The notes under the pieces were generated by a model. It saw only the letters and a program-made list of their open reading frames with translations. It made no database searches and had not been told where the DNA came from. A DNA stretch of 64,000 nt from Cellulomonas hominis (GTDB lineage: Bacteria; Actinomycetota; Actinomycetes; Actinomycetales; Cellulomonadaceae): the NCBI RefSeq assembly GCF_005239125.1, contig NZ_SZYE01000004.1, forward strand, positions 1 through 64,000, in the 5' to 3' direction. The first letter of the stretch is position 1; each line of letters begins with the position of its first letter. Below, piece after piece: positions 1 to 8,493 of this stretch. The translations under genes and the position numbers were made by a program.

Positions 1-366
1 GGCGTCGTGGTCGCGGCGCACACCCGCGCGCCCTCCGCCGCCTCCTCCATGCCCGACTGGCGCGCGCACGCCGCCGGCATCGCCGCCGTGTGCCGCAGCA
101 CCCCGGGCGCGATCGTCGCCGGGGACCTCAACGCCACCCTCGACCACCCGGGGCTCGGCGACCTCGGTCCGTGCGTCGACGCGGCCGCAGCGACCGGCGT
201 CGCCGGGCTGGGCACCTGGCCGTCCGACGTGCCCCGGGTCCTGGCCGCGCCGATCGACCACGTGCTCGTCGACGGGCGCGCGTGGCGGGTGACGTCGTTC
301 GGCGTCCTGGACCGGGTGGGCACCAGCGACCACCGCCCGGTCGTCGCGCACCTCGCGCGGCGCTGA
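1..366 (+). CDS. Endonuclease/exonuclease/phosphatase family protein (C-terminal part)
   Basis: The reading frame is open at the left edge, so only the last ~120 residues are present. They carry the closing motifs of the EEP (DNase I-like) fold: a GDLNAT segment, then DHVLVDG, then the terminal TSDHRPVVAHL, in which the Asp-His pair belongs to the metal-dependent active site. Members hydrolyse phosphodiesters in nucleic acids, lipids or inositides, and actinobacterial versions often follow an N-terminal membrane region. Whether this one has such a region cannot be seen. The substrate is not predictable from this fragment. Confidence 0.8.
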   Translation, partial: GVVVAAHTRAPSAASSMPDWRAHAAGIAAVCRSTPGAIVAGDLNATLDHPGLGDLGPCVDAAAATGVAGLGTWPSDVPRVLAAPIDHVLVDGRAWRVTSFGVLDRVGTSDHRPVVAHLARR

Positions 367-491
367 CCGCGCGGGGCCGCCGGGGCCCTACGCTTCGTCG
401 CATGCGCCGCGACCCCGCCGTCCAGCAGCCGGCCGCGGCGCGTGAGCCGCACCCTCGCGGACTGAGGCCCGGGGCGCGCCGCCCGGAAGAC

Positions 492-546
492 GAGTGGAAG
501 GTCTGGCCGGACTCGCCGTGGGCGTGTCGGGCCAGACCTTCCACTC
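492..546. repeat. Intergenic palindrome, 17-bp perfect arms (family 1)
   Basis: Left arm GAGTGGAAGGTCTGGCC (492-508) and its exact complement at 530-546 are separated by 21 nt. It lies between the EEP gene and the convergent DUF4870 gene, so it could act as a bidirectional terminator. However, there is no T-run, and a second palindrome at 58615-58664 shares the GTGGA start and the GTCGGGC/CCAC end, which suggests a repeat family. Confidence 0.7.
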
Positions 547-570
547 AGGGGTGCTGCTCGCGCGTGGGTG

Positions 571-1020
571 TCACTTCACCAGGCGCAGGGTGACCGGGTA
601 GCGGTACCACTGGCCCTTGTTGACGGCCACGGCCGCGAGGATCGCGAACACGAGGCTGGCGACCCACACCACGAACGGCAGGAACGCGAGGATCCCGACC
701 GAGACGATGCTGAGGATCCACGCGGCGACGTACGCGATCGTCACGGCGATCTGGAAGTTCAGCGCCTCCTTGGCCTGGTCGTCGAGGAACGGGCCACGGC
801 CCTTGAACACCAGCCAGACGACGAGCGGCGCGAGGAAGCCGAACAGGATGCCGCCCAGGTGCGCGAGCAGCGACCAGGTCTTCTCCTCGTCCGGGCGCAG
901 CGGCTGCTGCGGCTGGGCCCCGTACGGCTGCTGCGGCTGGCCGCTGTACGGCTGCTGGGGCTGGCCGCCGAACGGCGGCTGCTGCTGGCCGCCCGCGGGC
1001 GGCTGCTGGTCGTACGACAT
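571..1020 (-). CDS. DUF4870 domain membrane protein with Gln/Pro-rich N-terminus
   Basis: A 149-residue protein. Residues 1-40 are repeats of QQPxxGQ/PQQPYG type, followed by a DUF4870 (Tic20-like) membrane domain of about 100 residues with three or four hydrophobic helices and the family's early LAHLGG motif and NFQ segment. The family's function is unknown. The ATG is preceded by a good GAGGAG ribosome site, and a TACGCT box lies about 40 nt further upstream. The neighbour at 1182 has the same kind of N-terminal tail. These are divergently transcribed genes and may share a promoter region. Confidence 0.85.
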   Translation of the reverse strand: MSYDQQPPAGGQQQPPFGGQPQQPYSGQPQQPYGAQPQQPLRPDEEKTWSLLAHLGGILFGFLAPLVVWLVFKGRGPFLDDQAKEALNFQIAVTIAYVAAWILSIVSVGILAFLPFVVWVASLVFAILAAVAVNKGQWYRYPVTLRLVK

Positions 1021-1181
1021 GAGTCTCCTCGTGGGTGCTGCGGGGCTACGGCGGTCGAAGCGTAGCGGTGTGACCGGGTCTTTCGTCCCCTTCGCCCCTG
1101 CGGTGGACTCCTTGACACCCGCGGGTCGCCTTCGGTTCGCTGGCGGGACGGGCGACGTACGTCCGACCAGGAGGGCACGCG

Positions 1182-2117
1182 ATGACCGAGAACCCGGGCA
1201 CCACCCCGCCGCGCGACGACGAGCCGCGACCGCCGCAGGGGCAGCCGCCCGCCGGCCCGCCGCCCTCCCCGCAGCAGCCGTACGGTCAGCAGCCGCCCGC
1301 CGGGCAGCCGCCGTACCCGCCGCAGCAGCCGTACGGCCAGCAGCCGCCGCCCGGCCAGCCGTACCCGCCCCAGCAGCCGTACCCGCAGCCCGGCTACGCC
1401 CAGCAGCCCTACGACGCCCCCGCGTACGGCGCCCCGACCGCCGGGACGAGCGTCGGCGACGCGTTCAGCTGGGGCTGGACCAAGTTCACCCAGCAGGTCG
1501 GCCCGTTCCTGCTCGGCGTGCTCGCCTACCTGGCCGTCATCGTCGTGGTCTCGGCCGTGCTGTTCGCCGTGCTCCTCGGCGGCACGGTGGCGAGCGTCGA
1601 CCCGGACACGCAGGAGCTGCGGAACGGCGCGGGTGTCGGCCTGGTGTTCGGCTACCTCCTGGTGGCCGCGGTCGCGTTCCTGCTGTCCGCCTTCATGCAG
1701 GCCGGCGTGACCCGCGCGAGCCTCGAGGTCGCCGACGGCCGCCGGATCGAGGTGGGCACGTTCTTCCGGTTCGACGACTTCGGCAAGGTGGTCGTCGCGG
1801 CGCTGCTCGTCGGGCTGGGCACCGCGGTCGGCACCCTGCTGTTCGTGATCCCCGGCCTGGTGTTCGCGTTCCTCGCCCAGTTCACGCTGTTCTTCGTGAT
1901 CGACAAGCGCATGGCGCCGGTGGACGCGATCAGGGCGAGCTTCACCCTGGTGTCCCGGAACCTGAGCACGGTCCTGCTGCTGTTCCTCGGCGTGTACGCC
2001 GCGAACCTGGTCGGGTCCGCCCTGTGCGGCGTGGGCCAGCTCGTGTCGTTCCCGGTCGGCCTGCTGGCGACCACCTGGATGTACCGCCGGCTGCAGGGCG
2101 AGCCCGTCGCCCCCTGA
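1182..2117 (+). CDS. Membrane protein with Pro/Gln-rich cytoplasmic tail
   Basis: 311 residues. About the first 85 are low-complexity, with repeated [11 protein letters not shown] units. The rest is hydrophobic, with four to six membrane segments (roughly residues 105-130, 150-172, 200-235 and 265-300). The C-terminal part resembles the DUF7544/DUF7847-like or GDPD membrane-anchor type of integral domain, but I cannot assign a family firmly. AGGAGG sits just upstream of the ATG. A TTGACA hexamer at 1112-1117 could be the -35 of its promoter. The function is unknown; the tail could mediate protein contacts. Confidence 0.75.
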   Translation: MTENPGTTPPRDDEPRPPQGQPPAGPPPSPQQPYGQQPPAGQPPYPPQQPYGQQPPPGQPYPPQQPYPQPGYAQQPYDAPAYGAPTAGTSVGDAFSWGWTKFTQQVGPFLLGVLAYLAVIVVVSAVLFAVLLGGTVASVDPDTQELRNGAGVGLVFGYLLVAAVAFLLSAFMQAGVTRASLEVADGRRIEVGTFFRFDDFGKVVVAALLVGLGTAVGTLLFVIPGLVFAFLAQFTLFFVIDKRMAPVDAIRASFTLVSRNLSTVLLLFLGVYAANLVGSALCGVGQLVSFPVGLLATTWMYRRLQGEPVAP

Positions 2118-2130
2118 GGTCGCGTGCGCG

Positions 2131-2982
2131 TCAGGGTGCGGTCACGAAGTCGATCAGCTCCTCGACGCGCCCCAGCAGCGAGGGCTCGAGGTCGGCGTAG
2201 GACCGCACGGACCGCAGGATCCGCTGCCAGGCGCGGGCGACGTCGGCCTGCTCCTCGGCGGGCCAGCCGAGCTCGCGCAGGATGCCGCGCTTCCACTCGG
2301 TGCCCCGCTCGATGGTCGGCCACGCGGTCAGCCCGACGCGGGCGGGCTTCACGGCCTGCCACACGTCGACGTAGGGGTGGCCGAGCACCAGCAGCGTGCC
2401 GGCGGGCACGGTGCGCAGCGCCTCGTCGGCGATCCGCTGCTCCTTGGACCCGGGCACCAGGTGGTCGACCAGGACGCCGACCCGCTTCCCCGGCCCGGGC
2501 CGGAAGTCGCGCAGGGCGTCCACGAGGTTGTCCACGCCGTCGAGCAGTTCGACGACGACGCCCTCGGCGCGCAGGTCGTCGCCCCAGACCTTCTCGACGA
2601 GCTCGGCGTCGTGCTTGCCCTCGACCCAGATCCGGCTGCCGATCGCGACGCGGGCGCGCTGGTCGGCTGCCGCCAGCGACCCGGACGCGGTGCGCTTCGG
2701 CCCGGTCGGTGCCGTCGGTCGCGGCGGGACGAGCTCGACCGGCTTGCCGTCGACCCAGAACCCCGGCCCGAGCCGGAACGTCCGCGTGCGCCCGCGGCGG
2801 TCCTCCAGGACGACGACGTGCTCGCCGCCCGACTTCTCCACCCGGACGACGGCCCCGACCCAGCCGGTCGTGACCTCCTCGACGACCAGCCCGCGCTCGG
2901 CGGGCGTCGGGGTGGAGGTGGGGCGGCGGTGCGCGCTCGAGGATGCCCCGGACAGCACGTCGGTTCCGTAGCGGTCGGTCAC
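2131..2982 (-). CDS. DUF3097 family protein
   Basis: 283 residues from a GTG start ([12 protein letters not shown]). The start is supported by a TAGGCT -10 box at 2990-2995 placed 7 nt upstream, which gives a leaderless message. DUF3097 is an actinobacteria-restricted family of unknown function. The C-terminal half contains a TOPRIM-like segment ([18 protein letters not shown] and a later [12 protein letters not shown]), the Glu and Asp-x-Asp pattern suggesting nucleotidyl-transfer or nuclease-type metal binding. The TOPRIM reading is inference. It is transcribed divergently from the MFS gene, with under 50 nt between the starts. Confidence 0.85.
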   Translation of the reverse strand: MTDRYGTDVLSGASSSAHRRPTSTPTPAERGLVVEEVTTGWVGAVVRVEKSGGEHVVVLEDRRGRTRTFRLGPGFWVDGKPVELVPPRPTAPTGPKRTASGSLAAADQRARVAIGSRIWVEGKHDAELVEKVWGDDLRAEGVVVELLDGVDNLVDALRDFRPGPGKRVGVLVDHLVPGSKEQRIADEALRTVPAGTLLVLGHPYVDVWQAVKPARVGLTAWPTIERGTEWKRGILRELGWPAEEQADVARAWQRILRSVRSYADLEPSLLGRVEELIDFVTAP

Positions 2983-3031
2983 CCGCGGCAGCCTAGGTGC
3001 CGACCCGCGGCGCGCGTGGTACGACACGACG

Positions 3032-4543
3032 GTGACGTCGAGCCCCGCGCAGCACCCGCCCGCCGACCGCCGGGAGGCCCCCGGCGACCGCCCCGCCCCC
3101 GACCCGCACCGCTGGCGCGCCCTCGGCGTCTGCCTGGCCATCGGGTTCATCACGATGCTCGACGTGTCGATCGTCAACGTCGCCCTGCCGTCGATCGAGC
3201 GCAGCCTGCACGCCGGGGCGAGCCAGCTCCAGCTCATCGTCGCGGGTTACACGCTGGCCTTCGGCCTGGTGCTGGTCCCCGCGGGCCGGCTCGGCGACGC
3301 CCGCGGCCGCCGCGGCCTGTTCCTGATCGGCCTGACCGGCTTCGCCCTCACCAGCCTGGGCGCCGGCCTGGCGCCGTCGGACGAGCTGCTGGCCGTCGCC
3401 CGGCTGCTCCAGGGGATGAGCGCCGGCCTGCTGAACCCGCAGGTGGTCGGGACGATCCAGCAGCTGTTCTCGGGGTACGAGCGCGGGAAGGCCTTCGGGT
3501 ACTTCGGCGCCACCATCGGGGTGTCGACCGCGCTGGGCCCGCTGCTCGGCGGCCTGATCATTCAGGCGTTCGGCGCCGAGGAGGGCTGGCGCTGGGTGTT
3601 CTTCGTGAACGTGCCGGTGATCGCGGTCGTGCTGCCGTTCGCGGTGAGGTTCCTCCCGCGCGGCACGGTCGGGGCACCGAGCGGCACCCTCGGCCCGCGC
3701 GGCCGGCCGCGGCTGGACGGCGTCGGCCTGGCGGGTGTCGCGCTGACCGCCGCCGCGGTGATGGTGCCGTTCGTCACGACGACGGGGGAGGGCGGCGACG
3801 ACCCGGCCCGCTGGTGGTGGCTCGCCGTCGCGGCCGTCCTCGCCGTCGCCACCGTGCTGTGGGAGCGCCGGTACCAGCGCCGCACGGGTGCCGCCGTGCT
3901 GGACCCGCGGGTGCTCGGCGAGCCGGCGTTCCGGAACGGGGTGCTGCTCGGCATCGCGTACTTCGGCGGGTTCACGTCGGTGTTCCTGGTGGCGACGCTG
4001 TACCTGCAGCAGGTCGCCGGCTTCACCCCGCTGCAGGCCGGTCTGGTCAACATGCCGTTCGCGATCGCCTCGGCGGTGTCGGCGCAGCGCTCGGGCCGGC
4101 TGGTCGCCTCCCGCGGGCGCGCGCTGGTGGTGATCGGCCTGGTGCTCGTGGTGGTCGGCCTGATCGGCACCGACCTCGCGATCCGGCTGGTCGACCCGCC
4201 GGCCGTCGGGTTCGTGATGGCGGCGACCCAGATGGTCGCGGGCGCCGGCAGCGGCCTGGTCATCGCGCCGAACCAGACGCTGACGCTCGCTCGGGTGCCG
4301 GTCGAGCGGGCCGGGGTGGCGGGCAGCATGCTGCAGGTGGGTCAGCGCGTCGGCTCGGCGCTCGGCGTCGCGGTGGCCCTGTCGACGTACTACTCGGCCC
4401 TGGCCTCGGGCGTCGACGGCAGCGCGGCGGCCGGGCGCGCGCTGCTGCTCACCGTGTCGCTCGTCGCCGTCGCCCTCGTCGTCGGCGTGCTCGATCTGCG
4501 GGCCCGGCGGCGGGACGCGGCGACCGCGCCCGCGGACGCGTAG
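3032..4543 (+). CDS. MFS drug exporter, DHA2 (EmrB/QacA) family
   Basis: 503 residues with about 14 membrane segments, the size and count of the drug:H+ antiporter-2 family. Early motif [17 protein letters not shown] and the loop motif [10 protein letters not shown] are typical. The last TM segments end near residue 495. It presumably exports hydrophobic drugs or metabolites using the proton gradient; the substrate cannot be told. The GTG start has no ribosome site, but a TACGAC box lies 6 nt upstream. The stop codon is embedded in the -10 box and abuts the CIRCE element of hrcA. Confidence 0.88.
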   Translation: MTSSPAQHPPADRREAPGDRPAPDPHRWRALGVCLAIGFITMLDVSIVNVALPSIERSLHAGASQLQLIVAGYTLAFGLVLVPAGRLGDARGRRGLFLIGLTGFALTSLGAGLAPSDELLAVARLLQGMSAGLLNPQVVGTIQQLFSGYERGKAFGYFGATIGVSTALGPLLGGLIIQAFGAEEGWRWVFFVNVPVIAVVLPFAVRFLPRGTVGAPSGTLGPRGRPRLDGVGLAGVALTAAAVMVPFVTTTGEGGDDPARWWWLAVAAVLAVATVLWERRYQRRTGAAVLDPRVLGEPAFRNGVLLGIAYFGGFTSVFLVATLYLQQVAGFTPLQAGLVNMPFAIASAVSAQRSGRLVASRGRALVVIGLVLVVVGLIGTDLAIRLVDPPAVGFVMAATQMVAGAGSGLVIAPNQTLTLARVPVERAGVAGSMLQVGQRVGSALGVAVALSTYYSALASGVDGSAAAGRALLLTVSLVAVALVVGVLDLRARRRDAATAPADA

Positions 4544-4546
4544 AAT
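4541..4546 (+). promoter_or_regulatory. -10 box (TAGAAT) of the hrcA-dnaJ operon
   Basis: TAGAAT begins on the MFS stop codon and touches the left half of the CIRCE operator, so HrcA bound there would cover the start of transcription. No convincing -35 hexamer is visible in the GC-rich upstream sequence. Confidence 0.6.
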
Positions 4547-4572
4547 TGGCACTCGGTTCGAGCGAGTGCCAG
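4546..4572 (+). promoter_or_regulatory. CIRCE operator (HrcA binding site)
   Basis: TTGGCACTC, 9 nt, then GAGTGCCAG. This matches the CIRCE consensus TTAGCACTC-N9-GAGTGCTAA in both half sites apart from the outer bases. It lies 18 nt upstream of the hrcA start, so the heat-shock repressor controls its own gene and the dnaJ gene behind it. Confidence 0.92.
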
Positions 4573-4590
4573 GAGGTCGAGGAGGTGGCG

Positions 4591-5631
4591 ATGAGCGAGG
4601 ACCGCAGGCTGGACGTGCTGCGGGCGATCGTGGAGGACTACGTCGCCACCCGCGAGCCCGTCGGCTCCCGCGCGCTCGTCGAGCGGCACGCCCTCGGGGT
4701 GTCGCCCGCGACGATCCGCAACGACATGGCGGCCCTCGAGGACGCCGGGCTCATCGTGCAGCCGCACACCTCGGCCGGCCGGGTGCCGACCGACAAGGGC
4801 TACCGGATGTTCGTGGACCGGCTGGCGACCATCAAGCCGCTGTCCGCCCCGGAGCGCCGCGCCATCGAGACGTTCCTGGAGGACGCCGCCGACCTGGACG
4901 ACGTGGTCGACCGCTCGGTGCGGCTGCTCGCGCAGCTCACGCACCAGGTCGCCGTCGTGCAGTACCCCTCGCTGCGCCGCACGGCCCTGCGGCACGTGGA
5001 GCTGGTGCCGATCGGCGACCGGCACCTGCTGGTCGTCATCATCACCGACCACGGCCGGGTCGAGCAGCGCACGATCGAGGCCCCCGACGCCCTGGACGTC
5101 GCCACCGTGGCGCGGCTGCGCGTCCGGCTGAACACCGCGGCGGCGGGCCGGCGGCTCGCCGAGCTCGGCACCGCGCTGTCCGACCTGGCCGACGACTTCG
5201 CCCCCGCCGACGGTCCGCTCGTGCGCGGCGTGGTCGACGTGGTCGAGGACACGCTGGCCCAGGAGAGCGAGGAGCGCGTCGTCCTGGCGGGCACCGCGAA
5301 CCTGGTCCGCGGCGGCGGCGCCGACTTCGCCCGCACGATCAGCCCGGTCCTGGAGGCGCTCGAGGAGCAGGTCGTGCTGCTGCGCCTGCTGGGCGAGATG
5401 GCCGAGGACGAGGCCGCGGTGTCGGTCCGGATCGGCCGCGAGACCCAGCACGAGGGGCTGGTGGAGACGAGCTTCGTGACCACCGGGTACGGCGGGTTCG
5501 ACGGGGGCGGCGGCGAGCGCGCCGCGGTGGCCCGGATCGGCTCCGTCGGCCCGCTCCGCATGGACTACCCCGGGACCATCGCGTCCGTGCGCGCCGTCGC
5601 GCGGTACCTGTCCCGGATCCTCGCCGGATGA
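4591..5631 (+). CDS. hrcA: Heat-inducible transcription repressor HrcA
   Basis: 346 residues, normal length for the family. The N-terminal winged helix ([18 protein letters not shown], then [23 protein letters not shown]) is the diagnostic HrcA DNA-binding region. It is followed by the GAF-like dimerisation core and the inserted domain. HrcA binds CIRCE and is released on heat shock when GroEL is titrated by unfolded protein. The ATG follows AGGAGG-rich sequence. A CIRCE element directly upstream shows autoregulation, and dnaJ follows after about 97 nt. This hrcA-dnaJ-rsmE order is common in actinobacteria. Confidence 0.97.
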   Translation: MSEDRRLDVLRAIVEDYVATREPVGSRALVERHALGVSPATIRNDMAALEDAGLIVQPHTSAGRVPTDKGYRMFVDRLATIKPLSAPERRAIETFLEDAADLDDVVDRSVRLLAQLTHQVAVVQYPSLRRTALRHVELVPIGDRHLLVVIITDHGRVEQRTIEAPDALDVATVARLRVRLNTAAAGRRLAELGTALSDLADDFAPADGPLVRGVVDVVEDTLAQESEERVVLAGTANLVRGGGADFARTISPVLEALEEQVVLLRLLGEMAEDEAAVSVRIGRETQHEGLVETSFVTTGYGGFDGGGGERAAVARIGSVGPLRMDYPGTIASVRAVARYLSRILAG

Positions 5632-5728
5632 CCAGCACCGGGCACCGACCCGGGTCCGTGCACGTTCGACAGGCAACGCCCGACCCCGCGCACGCGCGCG
5701 CGGCCCGCACACGCACAGGAAGTGACGA

Positions 5729-6862
5729 GTGAGCGACTACTACGAGGTGCTCGGCGTCGAGCGTGACGCCACGCCCGAGCAGATCAAGAAGGCCTACCGC
5801 CGCCTCGCGCGCGAGCTGCACCCGGACGTCGCGGGCGCGGAGGCGGGCTCGGAGGACCGGTTCAAGGACGTGTCGCGCGCGTACGAGGTGCTGTCGAACC
5901 CCGAGAAGCGCCGCATGTACGACATGGGCGCCGACCCGTCGTCCCCCGGCGGTGGCATGGGTGGCGCCGGGGGCTTCGGCTTCCAGGACATCTTCGAGAC
6001 GTTCTTCGGCGCCGCCGCCGGCGCGGGCGCGCAGCGCGGGCCCATCCCGCGCGCCCGCCGCGGCCAGGACGCGCTGCTGCGCCTCGACATCGACCTCGCC
6101 GAGGCGACGTTCGGCACGCACCGCGAGGTCCCGGTCGAGACGGCCGTGGTCTGCCCGACGTGCGACGGCTCCTGCTGCCGCCCGGGCACCTCCCCGCGCA
6201 CCTGCGACGTCTGCGGCGGCCGCGGCACCGTGCAGCGGGTGGCCCGGTCGTTCCTCGGCCAGGTCATGACCTCGCAGCCCTGCGCCGCGTGCCACGGCTT
6301 CGGCACCGTCATCCCCGAGCCGTGCACGGAGTGCGCCGGCGAGGGCCGCGTCCGCTCGCGCCGCACGCTCGAGGTCGACGTCCCGGCGGGCGTCGACACC
6401 GGCACCCGGATCAAGCTCACCGCGCAGGGCGAGGTCGGCCCCGCCGGCGGGCCCGCGGGCGACATCTACCTCGAGGTCCGCGAGCGCAAGCACGACACGT
6501 TCCTGCGCGAGGGCGACGACCTGCACTGCACGCTCGAGGTCCCGATGACCGCGGCCGCCCTGGGCACCGTGCTCACGCTCGACACCCTCGACGGCCCGCA
6601 GGAGGTCGACCTGCGCCCGGGCACCCAGCCCGCGCAGGTCGTCACGCTGCGCGGCCTGGGTGTCGGCCACCTGCACGCCGGCGGCCGCGGCGACCTGCAC
6701 GTGCACGTCGACGTCAAGGTCCCCACCGCGCTGGACGACGAGCAGTCCGAGCTGCTCCGCCGGCTCGCGGGCCTGCGCGGCGAGGAGCGCCCCGAGGCGC
6801 GGCTGTCGGCCTCCGGCGGCGGCGTGTTCTCGAAGCTGCGCGACAAGCTCGCCGGGCGCTGA
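5729..6862 (+). CDS. dnaJ: Molecular chaperone DnaJ
   Basis: 377 residues. A J domain with HPD lies at about residues 1-70, then a Gly-rich linker, then four cysteine motifs, then the two beta-barrel substrate domains. It stimulates DnaK ATPase and hands over unfolded clients in the cytoplasm. The GTG start follows AGGAAG. The first zinc motif reads CPTCDGSCC instead of CxxCxGxG, losing the second glycine to cysteine, while the other three (CDVCGGRG, CAACHGFG, CTECAGEG) are normal. Placement behind hrcA marks it as the HrcA-controlled DnaJ2-type copy. The rsmE gene starts one base after its stop. Confidence 0.95.
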   Translation: MSDYYEVLGVERDATPEQIKKAYRRLARELHPDVAGAEAGSEDRFKDVSRAYEVLSNPEKRRMYDMGADPSSPGGGMGGAGGFGFQDIFETFFGAAAGAGAQRGPIPRARRGQDALLRLDIDLAEATFGTHREVPVETAVVCPTCDGSCCRPGTSPRTCDVCGGRGTVQRVARSFLGQVMTSQPCAACHGFGTVIPEPCTECAGEGRVRSRRTLEVDVPAGVDTGTRIKLTAQGEVGPAGGPAGDIYLEVRERKHDTFLREGDDLHCTLEVPMTAAALGTVLTLDTLDGPQEVDLRPGTQPAQVVTLRGLGVGHLHAGGRGDLHVHVDVKVPTALDDEQSELLRRLAGLRGEERPEARLSASGGGVFSKLRDKLAGR

Positions 6863-6863
6863 G

Positions 6864-7631
6864 GTGACGGCACCGGTCTTCCTGGCGGAGCCGGGCGACC
6901 TCGACGCGCTCGACGTCGGCGGCCGCTACCTGCTCGCCGGCGCCGAGGGGCGGCACGCGGGCGTCGTGCAGCGCCGGGCGGCGGGGGAACGGGTCGACGT
7001 CGTCGACGGCGCCGGCACCCGGCTGGTCGGCGAGGTCGAGGCGGCCGGGCCCGAGGGCGTGCACCTGCGGGTCCGCGCCGTCGTGGTCGAGCCGGTGCCC
7101 GCGCCGCGGCTGCTGCTCGTCCAGGCCCTCGCCAAGGGCGACCGCGACGAGCTCGCCATCGAGGCGGCCACCGAGGTCGGCGCCGACGGCGTCGTGCCGT
7201 GGCAGGCGGAGCGGTCGATCGTCGTCTGGCGCGGCGACCGGGCCGCCAAGAGCCGGGCGCGCTGGCTCGGCACGGTCCGCACCGCGGCCAAGCAGGCCCG
7301 CCGGGCGCACGTGCCCGCCGTCGACGTGGCGCTGGCGAGCGCGGCGCTGGTCCGCCGCGCGCGCGAGGTGGTCGAGGCCGGCGGCGCGGTGCTCGTGCTG
7401 CACGAGGAGGCGACCACACCCCTCGCCGCCGCGGCGCTCCCCGCGCCCGGTGCCCCGGCCGACGTGCTCGTCGTCGTCGGGCCCGAGGGCGGGATCGCGG
7501 AGCGCGAGCTCGCCGACCTGGTCGACGCCGGCGCGCAGCCGGTGCTGCTGGGTCCGCACGTGCTGCGGACCTCGACGGCCGGGCCGGTGGCGCTCGCGCT
7601 GCTCGCGCAGCGGCTGGGGCGCTGGGGCTGA
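6864..7631 (+). CDS. rsmE: 16S rRNA (uracil(1498)-N(3))-methyltransferase
   Basis: 255 residues from a GTG one base after the dnaJ stop. An N-terminal PUA-like domain (AGAEGRHAGVVQRR) is followed by a SPOUT methyltransferase domain whose knot carries VVVGPEGGI and the terminal LLGPHVLRTSTAGPVAL, both diagnostic of RsmE. It methylates N3 of U1498 in 16S rRNA using S-adenosylmethionine. It is translationally coupled to dnaJ, as in many actinobacteria. Confidence 0.95.
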   Translation: MTAPVFLAEPGDLDALDVGGRYLLAGAEGRHAGVVQRRAAGERVDVVDGAGTRLVGEVEAAGPEGVHLRVRAVVVEPVPAPRLLLVQALAKGDRDELAIEAATEVGADGVVPWQAERSIVVWRGDRAAKSRARWLGTVRTAAKQARRAHVPAVDVALASAALVRRAREVVEAGGAVLVLHEEATTPLAAAALPAPGAPADVLVVVGPEGGIAERELADLVDAGAQPVLLGPHVLRTSTAGPVALALLAQRLGRWG

Positions 7632-7906
7632 CGCCGGCGGCCACCGCCCACCTGGGCCGTACGTCTCATCCGGACGAGGCCGCCGACCAGCTCGAGAGCG
7701 CCGTCACCCGGCCCGTCGCCTGCCGGCGGGAGCTCGACGCGGTCGCGGGCGGGTCGTTCGTGCGCCGGCTGTCGGCGCACCACGACGACGACGCGTTCGA
7801 CCGCACGGTGGTGGCCCGGGTCCGCGACCGGTTCGGTGACGTGCCCGCCGGGGCTTGACCCGCGGGCCGGATCGGCGGGAGGCTGGCGGCCCGCACCGCA
7901 GGGGGG
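7632..7906 (+). other. Gap with a coding-like open frame but no start codon
   Basis: The + frame running to a TGA at 7856-7858 has coding-like composition and would read AATAHLGRTSHPDEAAD near its beginning. It is preceded only by CTG/ACG codons, with no ATG, GTG or TTG until residue ~45. It may be a fragment of a small gene, an N-terminally eroded gene, or chance coding-like sequence in GC-rich DNA. I recognise no family. No tRNA or hairpin is evident here. Confidence 0.3.
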
Positions 7907-7924
7907 ATGAGCCGAGGGGGACTC

Positions 7925-8281
7925 ATGGGACGGGTGGTCGCCGTGGTGGCCGGCGCGGCCGTGCTGGCGCTCCAGGTCTGGCTGACGCTGTTCGCGCAGG
8001 TCGTGCTCGCCTACGAGGCCGCGGTCCTGGTCGTGGTGCTCGTGGGCCTCGGGCTGCGCGGCTACGCCCGTTCGCGGCGCCGCGGGCAGCGCGCCGACGC
8101 GGCCCGGTGGCCCGACGCCCGCGGGATCCCCGTGCCGCAGCCGACGCTGCTGGTCGGGGGACCGGTGCTGCCGTCCGCCGACGCGGGGGTAGGCGCGCCG
8201 CCCGTGCCGACGCAGGTGGAGGACCGGGGCGACCCGCTGGACGACCTGCTGGGCCGCCGGCGCCCGCGCCCCGTCGCCTGA
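7925..8281 (+). CDS. Small membrane protein, function unknown
   Basis: 118 residues. Two adjoining hydrophobic helices (about residues 4-45), a basic stretch YARSRRRGQR, then a polar, proline-rich tail ending in DDLLGRRRPRP. I chose the second in-frame ATG because GAGGGGG lies at proper spacing before it, whereas the ATG at 7907 is directly fused to the G-run. I recognise no family. The topology would place the tail in the cytoplasm by the positive-inside rule. Confidence 0.6.
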   Translation: MGRVVAVVAGAAVLALQVWLTLFAQVVLAYEAAVLVVVLVGLGLRGYARSRRRGQRADAARWPDARGIPVPQPTLLVGGPVLPSADAGVGAPPVPTQVEDRGDPLDDLLGRRRPRPVA

Positions 8282-8330
8282 GCCCACGCCGCGGCCGCCG
8301 CGCACCGCGCGCGCCCGCGCACCGCGCGCC

Positions 8331-8405
8331 CGCCGAGCGGGTAGTCGACGCGTCGAGCGAGTATGCGCCGACTACACGCTCGACGCGTCGACTGCTCGCT
8401 CGGCG
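8331..8405. repeat. Long imperfect palindrome with extra partial copy (family 2)
   Basis: Two 29-nt arms (8331-8359 and 8377-8405) pair with two mismatches around the core TCGACGCGTCGAGCG. The 17-nt loop holds another short complement, CGACTAC, able to pair with the left arm instead. The arrangement of one copy on one strand and two on the other recurs at 18288, 19321 and 47995 with different sequences. It lies downstream of the 118-aa gene and next to the pgi terminator. Confidence 0.65.
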
Positions 8406-8438
8406 CGGCGGCGCACCGCGGCGGCCGCCGGAGACGAC

Positions 8439-8477
8439 GACGGGCCCGCCGCGACGCGTGGTCGCGGCGGGCCCGTC
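8439..8477 (-). terminator. Terminator hairpin of pgi
   Basis: A 17-bp perfect stem (GACGGGCCCGCCGCGAC and its complement) with a 5-nt loop, 17 nt beyond the pgi stop. There is no T-run, as is usual in such GC-rich genomes. Confidence 0.75.
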
Positions 8478-8493
8478 CCGTGGCGTGCCGGCG

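Noticed and set aside
2377-4590. Open frame of over 700 residues upstream of hrcA in the same frame
   Set aside because: It is Arg/Pro/Ala-rich low-complexity sequence antisense to DUF3097 and out of frame with the MFS gene; in such GC-rich DNA long open frames are expected. The true start is the ATG at 4591 behind CIRCE.
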